Shown here one piece after another: positions 56,341-64,000 of a DNA stretch of 64,000 nt. Position 1 is the first letter of the stretch; every line of letters begins with the position of its first letter. A program made the position numbers and the translations under genes. Source of the DNA: Sipunculus nudus (taxonomy: Eukaryota; Annelida; Sipuncula; Golfingiida; Sipunculidae). The stretch lies in NCBI GenBank assembly GCA_026874595.1, contig CM049308.1, positions 94,727,624-94,791,623 of the forward strand. Reading direction: 5' to 3'. The notes under the pieces are model-generated. The model had not been told where the DNA came from and did no database searches. It worked only from the letters and a program-made list of their open reading frames with translations.

Positions 56341-57654
56341 CATGCCATTTTGTAAAGTTACCTCATGTTCCGGTCAATCACTTCTACAAATTACGTAATA
56401 TAGGAAATATATTTAGGAATCGTTTTGCTAAATATGAACAAAAACAGACCACTGTAGTGCTGATACAAGGCAATTAAGCAAAAGATTTTCAATGGAAATT
56501 TGATGGGAATGGTAAATTTCAATGGGAATTTGAGAAAAAATGACCAGTGACCTTGTAGAAGGCCCCAGGGACAGCTAACTGCATGTCGAATTTTGGATTT
56601 GTAGGTAATAATTTTCAAAACCTACCAGTCTAAAAGACAGGTGGACGGACAGATGGAAGATGGATCATCGCTAGCGATCAGATGGAGAAATACTGACTAT
56701 CTATTTATTTAAACAGTGTTTATCGAAGATTCTGGTGATGCGCTAGTAAAATTAGACCAAAAGCTTTACGTGACCACTGCAAGATTTCTGGCAGTATCGA
56801 GCTTTTGTATTTGCAAGTGATATACCAGTATTTAAAACCTAGGTTAGTCAAATCATGACAACTTTTATCAAATGTGTGGTGACAACCTTTCTCTGGACAT
56901 GGGTCTGCCAAGGCAATCCATCTGGGTTATCAAATATGCTGCATTGTTTTGTTGTTGTTTTTAAGTTTATTTACATTGTTACTTATTTTAAAGTAGATCA
57001 AGATTAAGTTACAAGAACAAGTATAGAAATATTGAAATTTTGAGTACATAATCATCACAGGGGTGACCGTAGACAGGGTGGTACAGTACCTTAGACTTCG
57101 CGGTCTCCTCAACGGAGATGGTCACCGTGAAACAATTCAGGAGACCCTTAAATGTTAAATATGAAAAATAGTAGCCCTGAATGCAATGATAAATATAATG
57201 TCAGCATACAACAAATTAATTCATTTGAACATTTTATTATATAGATAAGAGTCATAAGACACAAAGTAGGGAGTTTCAGTGATTTCACAGTCAAATGTAA
57301 AAAGTGTAAGTCCATTATTTTTTTTTCTCACCTTGCTTTTTAGTAGGGTCAGCAGTGTTGGTAAACTACAAAACCTGAAAGAAAAGAAATACAGAAAGCA
57401 TCACTAAGAGTCTTGTAAAACAAATAAAGCCATCCTAAATCCAGATACAAACCCACATGTTATCAGAAAAAAACACTTGCTGGTATATCTGATGATTTGT
57501 ATAATAATATTCAGATATCTAGGAAACAAAGTTTATTGCTATGAATCCATAAAATAAACTGCAAAATATTCCCATCATCTTATAAATCAGTAGCTAAACC
57601 TTAATACAATACTCTCATAGTCTTAATGCACTAATGATGTCAATGGGCTGAATC

Positions 57655-58025
57655 AAAAGGGAATCATCGGACGGACAGACGGAAGGACGACGGACAAAGA
57701 CCCATCGCTTTAGCAAAGCATGACTGGAAGTCAGTTGAGCTAACAATTCGATACAAAAGCTCCGGTATCTGAAAAACTTATGCATTGATTGCCATTATTC
57801 TTTCCATGCATATTGATCATGGAATTTTTCATCATTGCCTGAAGACTGGTGGCACCACCTGTATTTTTTCCTCATTTCTAAGGATTTTTTTCTCTATTTT
57901 TGAGACCTTCGGATTAAGCAGTCCGTCCATTAACAGGGTGAAAACTGTAACCGTTACACGAGAAAATTCTAACTGTACATCCAGGGAAGTCCACGGCAAA
58001 TCTCTTTGGAAACCTAAAATTATAT
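57655..58025 (+). mobile_element. Dispersed repeat family B, rearranged fragment
   Basis: 57660-57742 is the inverted start of family B (ends AGTTGAGCTA). From 57750 the plus-strand interior follows (GATACAAAAGCTCCGGTATC, ACTGGTGGCACCACCTGTAT, CCAGGGAAGTCCACGG). This is a head-to-interior inversion. Confidence 0.65.
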
Positions 58026-58058
58026 AATATATAGTAATTCATTGAACATACTGTCATG

Positions 58059-58414
58059 TTGTGCCTCATCTCCTACAGGATGGGCGAAATTAAACCACAA
58101 CTCATTCTGTAGATAACTTCCTGACGCTCGGAATAGTTACTATACTATATATTTTTCACAAGATGCCAACAAGGTGACGCTCAGAATAGTTAGTACCTGT
58201 TTTACCACGATTTAGCTGATGAGTATAGCTACTGAATGAGGCGTCTCATAATATTGACTATCCCGTAGGCAATGGGGCATAGCCTGATATTTGCTTAAAT
58301 GTATTACTCTATATATTTAAAAAAAAAAAAGAGTTTTCATCCTGTAGCCCAGGAAGATATCTATAGATTGAAGTGTGGTTTAATTTCGCCCATCCCGTAG
58401 GGGATGAGGCACAA
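58059..58414. mobile_element. Fold-back MITE with long terminal inverted repeats
   Basis: The left end TTGTGCCTCATCTCCTACAG+GATGGGCGAAATTAAACCACA pairs with the right end TGTGGTTTAATTTCGCCCATCC...GATGAGGCACAA. Weaker pairing continues inward (GATAACTTCCTG / AGGAAGATATC), for an arm of about 65-70 bp. No ORF. Confidence 0.82.
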
Positions 58415-58646
58415 TCTGATATTTGATCTACAAAAATACATATTTTTAAAATAGCATGCACACTTTAATAATGGAATGAAATGTACACCTCCAGAGTATA
58501 TACCATACTGTAGCCTTATATTCGAAATATTCGAAAAATGTTATTTTTTATGTTGGTTTTGATTTATTTATCTTTTAAGGAATATTCACATTTTACTTTT
58601 GTTTATGTTCTCATATTTTTTCTGACATTCCAGTTAATGCATTTTT

Positions 58647-58648
<2 letters not shown>

Positions 58649-58707
<59 letters not shown>

Positions 58708-58748
58708 TGTATATATATATATATATATATTAAAAATATATATATATT
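58649..58748. repeat. (TA)n microsatellite
   Basis: This is a near-pure AT repeat with a few interruptions (TGAATG at 58705, TTAAAA at 58731). Confidence 0.95.
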
Positions 58749-58861
58749 TCTTCTAAATTATAATATTAAAATAATATTTGTCCATAACATGGAAATTACT
58801 TTGATTATTAATCATGATTTGTCATGTGTTACAATAGTTAATAATAACTCGTATGCTTATT

Positions 58862-59292
58862 AATGATCAGGCACCCAAATACGTCTCAGAGCTGTTGCAT
58901 CCATATACTCCACTAAGGGAGCTTCGATCAGCTCATCAAAACCTACTGGCTGTACCAAGATGCCAGCAGGAGTATGGAAAGAGAGCTTAGGCAGTTGCTG
59001 CATGCGCCTATTCTCTGGAACACTCTGCCAAGTGCAATCAAAGACCTGGCTTGCTACAAAACTTTTAAATTACGTCTTAAGACATACTTATTCATAGAAG
59101 CCTATAGTTTATGATACAGATCTGGTCCGAATTCTTTGTTTTTAACTGGCATTGAAATTAAAAAATTTTTTTTACTGTGTACCTTTAGTGATTTTATTCA
59201 TTTTATTTTTAAACCATGTGAAGCGCATTTGAACATTACATTGTAATGGAAAATTCGCTATATAAGAAATAAATTATTATTATTATTATTAA
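58862..59292 (+). mobile_element. LINE 3' end (L2/CR1-like), 5'-truncated
   Basis: Conceptual translation gives APKYVSELLHPYTPLRELRS, LLAVPRCQQEYGKRA and a stop; after a frame change it gives ILWNTLPSAIKDLACYKTFK and LRLKTYLFIEA, then TGA at about 59115. This is the familiar C-terminal tail of many animal non-LTR reverse transcriptase ORFs (PxYL..LL.PY.P.R.LRS...LWN.LP..I....S...FK..LKT.LF). The 3' UTR ends GCTATATAAGAAATAAA and an (ATT)n tail at 59273-59292, typical of L2/CR1-like elements. It is severely 5'-truncated and dead. Confidence 0.8.
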
Positions 59293-59424
59293 ACGTATTT
59301 ATAAGCCGCCATGCAAGCGGGAACGCACACTAGAATAAACGGAGGTAAATGAAGCGAAAACGGAGAACGGCCAGAATCCGGTTTTCGGTTCTCTTGCACT
59401 AACTTCCACGACGTGCATGCTCAG

Positions 59425-59435
59425 TATATAAAAAG
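59425..59435 (+). promoter_or_regulatory. Possible TATA box
   Basis: TATATAAAAAG is followed 25-30 bp later by a pyrimidine-rich CAGCTCTACC. A 93-codon ORF (59413-59694) overlaps, but I recognise no family and its start precedes the TATA-like site. Weak. Confidence 0.15.
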
Positions 59436-59694
59436 TAACACCTACAACCCAGCTCTACCTGGACAGGAAGCTGGTACCAGTGACTGCAGTGGCAAGGTGT
59501 GGCTCACGCACACTGTACTGACACGATTATCTGAGAGGCCTGGTGATGAACTTGAACTCTTTAATCCCGATTTTATGCATAAGAATCATTTGTATGATCC
59601 CTGGCTTCTCTGCGTATACTCTGTCAGGATCTCCCCTCGGTTAACCCACCCCATCCACTCACTGAATGTTTGTCCTGAAACAGTCGTCCCCTAG

Positions 59695-61140
59695 CGGAAA
59701 ACATTCCAGCTATTAGTCATCGCTCTCATCGTGTTCTCTTTTTAATGTATTAATTATATATATATATAATATATTTGTATTTTTGAAAGTGGGGGGCATA
59801 GGCTTTGGATGGTTGATAAAAGTGGGGGGGGGGGGGGCGCTTCCAGGAGGGGGGGGGGGCACATTAATATATATCATAGGCTTTCGGGGGCGGTTTTAAA
59901 GTATCGAGCGCGTTCAGCAAATCAGTGTAGCGAATTTGAGGACGCCTAAGCACCCGAAAAGGTGGGTGAGGGAGGGGGAATACCCCTCACACGGTTGGGA
60001 AAATGTGAAAAAATAAAACACAAAAGATACATTTTCAATGCAGTATTTTGACCAATTTCCTACCTTTAATCTCATGCCACACCACACACAAAAAAATCCA
60101 AATATTAAATATTGAATTTACAGTATCATGTGCACGTGCCAAATATTTATACCTTAATGTAATATTCTTCACATCTTAATTAAACTTCAGCTCCGTTACT
60201 GTTTTTTTTTTTTTTATTTCATTTTACTCAAAACCATATAGGCGTGCCTGGTATGATGCATGAAACAAATACAGGCCTACTGAAAGGCAAAGGATATACC
60301 ATTTTTCAAAATTACTTGAAGTTTAAGTTGTAATTATCAAATAGATATTGCTGAATAATATACGGACATGCATCGTTCGAGAACTTCTGCCGGGTTCGCC
60401 TCACTGGTTACTCTTGTTGTCGCCCACCATCGCCGAAGGCGCCGTCGGCGGGAGACACAGAAATGGCGAGCGTCCGTCCGTCTATCATCCGTCCGTCACA
60501 GATTGCTGTTAACGCAGTTACGTAAAAACAATTCAACATACAGTCACCATATACCCTCACCATTGATGCAACTCATAAAAGGTCAAGTTAAAATATGGAT
60601 GACTTTGATGCATTTTTCAAGGTCACAGGAGCGCTCATGCTTTAATTAACAGACCGTACAATAGCTAGGTATACACTTCCATATAACTTAAACAACTCTC
60701 AGGTAGCATGTTTTATTACTCTTAACTATAAACAATGCAAATTCCCCCTGGTGTACCTGTTTGTTACTCATATTACACTCATCAGTCCCTTTTTTTTAGA
60801 GCTACTTCCACTACAGGCGGGGCCATACCAGATCTGTTTCATATATCACCTTTTTTTCTTGTTAAATAAAAGGCCATTCCATTTCTACTTTGTTCCCACC
60901 TCATCAACCTCTTATGACATTAAGACTATTTTATCGTCGCCATGTATCCGTTGCGAGATAAACGGAAACCAGCCCAGTGAGGAGTGCAGTGTCCAGATGT
61001 CACGAAATGGATCGTGTCATTTTATTTTCATTTCTCAGGTTCACTGTACCGGATTAACTGTATATTGGTATTTGTTGAGCGAGAATTGTTGTGCCGGTAA
61101 AAGTATTGTTTTCAAACAATGGTGGCATTTAGTAAAAGGT
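59695..61140. other. Intergenic region with G-runs and repeat family C
   Basis: It holds a G-run cluster at 59826-59860 and repeat family C at 60000-60320. Near 60430-60450 a small GC-rich palindrome-like CGCCGAAGGCGCCGTCGGCG precedes GTCCGTCCGTC. Nothing is supported as a gene. Confidence 0.45.
60000..60320 (+). repeat. Dispersed repeat family C, copy 2
   Basis: Matches 26676-26992 in order and orientation (AGTATTTTGACCA, CACACCACACACAAAAAAA, TTTTACTCAAAACCATATAG, GAAAGGCAAAGGATATACCA). Confidence 0.75.
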
Positions 61141-61429
61141 TAGAGAGTGTGCCGCAGTTCCAATTATGCAATTTTTGTTATTTAATTATGTATTTTTGTT
61201 TCCAGCCTATTTAGCGTGCTCATGAATATTGATGAGCCATAGTAGGTAAGCAGGCGATTGTTTGTAAATGTCTTATGAATATAAATGAGCCTCCAGGGTA
61301 GAAGTACTAGAAGGGTATTTAAGGACGTGCAAAGGGTTATTGAAGAAAACAGTCTACGGAGCCTTCAGAGACTAGACGTGCTGCCCCCATAGAGAAATGC
61401 TGCGAGATGTGCTGCCACTGAGTGCTCAG

Positions 61430-61910
61430 CGAGAGGAGCTGTCCAGCAAGGTGCTGTCCAGTGAGGTGCTGTCCGGCGAGGTATTGTCCAGCGAGGTGCT
61501 GTCCAGCGAGGTGCTGCAAGCCTGTGTCCAGTGAAATTCTGCCAGCCCGAGTCCAGTTAGGTGCTGTCCAGTGAGGTGCTGTCCTGGAGGTGCTGTCCTG
61601 CGAAGTGCTGTCCGACGAGGTGCTGCCGAGTGAGGTGCTGCCCAGCAAGGTGTCGTCCAGTGAGGTGCAGTCCTGCGACTTGCTGTCCGGTGAGGTGTTG
61701 TCCAGCGAGGTGTTGCCAGTTAGGTGCTGTCCAGCGAGGTGGTGCCAGTGAGATGGTGTCCAGCGAGGTGCTGCCAATGAGGTGCTGTCAATGTAGGTGC
61801 TGCCAGTGAGGTGCTGTCCAGCGAGGTGCTGCCAGTGAGCTGCTGTCCAGCGGATGTCCAGTAAGGTGCTGCCAGCGGCTTTCCAGTGAGGTGCTGTGAG
61901 GTGCCGCCAG
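61430..61910 (+). repeat. 15-bp minisatellite GTGCTGTCCAGCGAG
   Basis: About 30 units of GTGCTGTCCAGCGAG, with insertions of 1-6 bp, run from 61430 to 61910. Both strands show repeat-driven ORFs. The flanks (GGTATTTAAGGACGTGC at 61315 upstream) could belong to a long terminal repeat (see findings). Confidence 0.9.
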
Positions 61911-62355
61911 CCGTGGTCCAGGATCACTAGTCCAGGAGATCTAGAGACTTTTAGAGACACTGTGATTTTACTAAAGGTTTTATTTAGTGCATGCATCAGT
62001 GTATCTAGTGAGGCGTAACAGGCTGGGAACCCGATCTGGTAGGTGATTTTGAACTCTGTATCTTGTATGTGCTTTTAATATACTCTTGTTGTTTAAACCG
62101 CTGACTTTTGATTTGTTTTGTGCCTGAGTACTGATACGTTGAGTGCGCCATCAAAACCATACATCTCTACTTTTAAACGTTGCACCAAAGGCAACCCGGT
62201 CCGTCACTTGGTGAGGGCAACCTTTTCCCTAAATTGGGCACCAGAAAGGGGTAACTTTTATCGGGTGACACAAGAGCCATGTATGTTTTTACATTTGTTT
62301 TGTTTGACAGCTAACCGGCCAAGTATAACCCGCCTGTTTAGGCCACGAAGATAAT

Positions 62356-64000
62356 CCCGACATCCCGCCGGCACAGCGTCTCAGACATGACATCATGACA
62401 GGATGTGGTCCACCCTGTCTAGATTAAATTCACAAAGAACTGACATCGGTAATACAACTTAATAAAATTGATTTACATCGATTTGACTGGAAAATTAACC
62501 AGAGGGTAGGTAAGTGTTTCATCATTCATTATATCCCCTAAACACTCCCCGGGAAATCACCAAGTTTATACATTATAGAATTAACGAAAACAAAAACATT
62601 AATTTAATTTTACCATGCAACCGGCAGTAAAACTTACAATATACCTGACACAGCATAAGATAGCCCATCCACCTTTCCATCCCTAACTGACCCGCTGTAG
62701 CACCCCTATAATACATGTATAACAAATAGACTGCCCCGATGGTTCAGCCAATCATCTTCTGGTATGCCTAAATATATTCAACCTTGGTCTCAGGGTAATT
62801 TATACAGACCTGCCAAAGGTAAAGGTCCGAAAAAAAGAGTACGTCCTTTGGAAAAAAAAGAGTACCGTAGACTGTTTTGATATAAATAGTGAAAAAAAAG
62901 TAAAATTAGCAGCAATTCCCTATTTCTCATCATACTGAACAAAGATGAGCTTCGCATATTACAAATTATATGTATACATCGTTCCCAAAGTCAGAAACAT
63001 ACATGGTGCACATCCCCCTGAATTAAGATGGGGCATTTCCACATGTTGTGACACATGCTGCATGTACATTGTATTTTTCATGTTACCAGATAGCCCGAAT
63101 GTTTTGGCTTACCGGCTGATTCCATCAAAATGTTAACTTCGCTAAATTCAGTCACGCTTTTGAATCTAAAAATAACCTGGAGTGTACACTCCTTTAGCAG
63201 CGGGAATACATGGCCGTCGTCCCAGGTCTCCTATTATGGACAATCCTTCTTGCAGATGTAGTTCCTTAATAGAAGACATCCACCGCTATTTCCATAACTG
63301 CATATATAAACCCTCGAAACCAAAAACAATCTCTATCCTACCATCCTTTCTTCCATCCATCCATCCATACTACATTTCGTTTATTTTTTACACTCATTTC
63401 ACACGTTTTGATCAACATGTTCTTCAATGACACGCTATCATCTTTGCTCGATTGCTTGGTCATATATTTCATTGTAATTGCAACGAACCGGAAAACAAAG
63501 ATAATAATGAGCTGTGCTCGTGCTCAATCCTAATTTATTTGTACCATTGTAAAAGGGCCAAGGTTCTCATGATCACATCAACACACAAACAGCCTTGATG
63601 ACAAAGTATTTGTAATTGTTTATTTGTCCACGATACACTGAAAATTAGGATAAATATACTAACCCTCTCAGAGGGGTGCTTGGACCAGCTGAAAGTGTCT
63701 CGTCAGCTGCTTAATCATAACTGTCCCGTATCACTACAACAGGAGTATTAAAAAAATATCAAGTCAAATTTACAATCATATATTCCACGTGCTATGTAAA
63801 TATTAAAACCATTACAGATGTAAGGTATGTAAAAATACTTTTATGATCACAGAGTTAAAAACAAAAGAATTACAAGTCAGTTACTGATAAACACCTAAAC
63901 CCGCCTGATAATGTCAACCAGAACTTCAGGGATGGTCAAGTAGCATGGTATGTCATTCATAAAAAATCCATTTATATTCAATTTCATTGTGTTTAATTTT
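62356..64000. other. Intergenic region without supported genes
   Basis: AT-rich. There is a short (CCAT)n at about 63350-63367 and a TATCCTACCATCCTTTCTTC run. I found no ORF with family support and no RNA gene. Confidence 0.45.

Larger units (their letters stand above)
54396..58058. other. Intergenic region without supported genes
   Basis: It holds a partial family A copy (55960-56340, minus), an exact 22-bp palindrome (55774-55795) and family B pieces at 57655-58025, where an inverted 5' end (GACGGACAAAGACCCATCGC) abuts a plus-strand core. No coding evidence. Confidence 0.5.

Noticed and set aside
59413..59694. 93-codon ORF downstream of a LINE tail
   Set aside because: No family match; a TATA-like motif lies inside it, and the start is not supported.
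61337..61996. 219-codon minus ORF (TSLDSTSLAGQHLTG) and 82-codon plus Cys-rich ORF
   Set aside because: Both are readings of the 15-bp minisatellite; flanking sequence shows no exon features.

Overview
This window looks like animal nuclear DNA, most probably from a marine bivalve mollusc. The evidence for a eukaryote is direct: genes split by GT-AG introns, AT-rich introns and spacers, satellites, microsatellites and many dispersed repeats. The bivalve assignment is inference. It rests on the combination of a small universal stress protein gene with introns, an ISG12/IFI27-like protein, a Gmr1-type Ty3/Gypsy retroelement, and dispersed repeats whose copies carry runs such as GTCCGTCCGTCC and AAGGTCAAAGGTCAAGGTCA.

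Layout. 1-4215 is a G+T-rich satellite with 23/25-bp monomers, a 146-bp higher-order unit and a 727-bp super-unit. 6080-14550 (+) holds seven exons of NUSAP1 (nucleolar and spindle-associated protein); its N-terminal exons lie outside the window. 17400-18000 has a decayed DIRS-like reverse transcriptase. 19284-25347 is a degenerate LTR retrotransposon on the minus strand. It has matching 5-bp target duplications, a tRNA-Pro primer site, a polypurine tract, and the order gag-PR-INT-RT-RH. 28325-39491 (+) is a complete four-exon universal stress protein gene (157 aa) with repeat-filled introns. 43869-45885 (-) encodes an ISG12-like domain followed, through a phase-matched 205-bp intron, by a condensation/CoA-acyltransferase-like domain. 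These may be one fused gene or two neighbours. 46050-64000 is intergenic: dispersed repeats, an 800-bp polypyrimidine block, a fold-back element, a LINE 3' end and a GTGCTGTCCAGCGAG minisatellite.

The most unusual pattern is that short tandem duplications sit exactly on splice boundaries at four places in three genes: the donors of NUSAP1 intron 3 and of USP introns 1 and 3, and the acceptor plus start codon of the ISG12-like exon. The window also holds more than a dozen G or C homopolymers of 13-22 bases. The genes are otherwise unrelated (mitotic spindle, stress protein, immune-like/acyltransferase-like), and nothing suggests a shared pathway.
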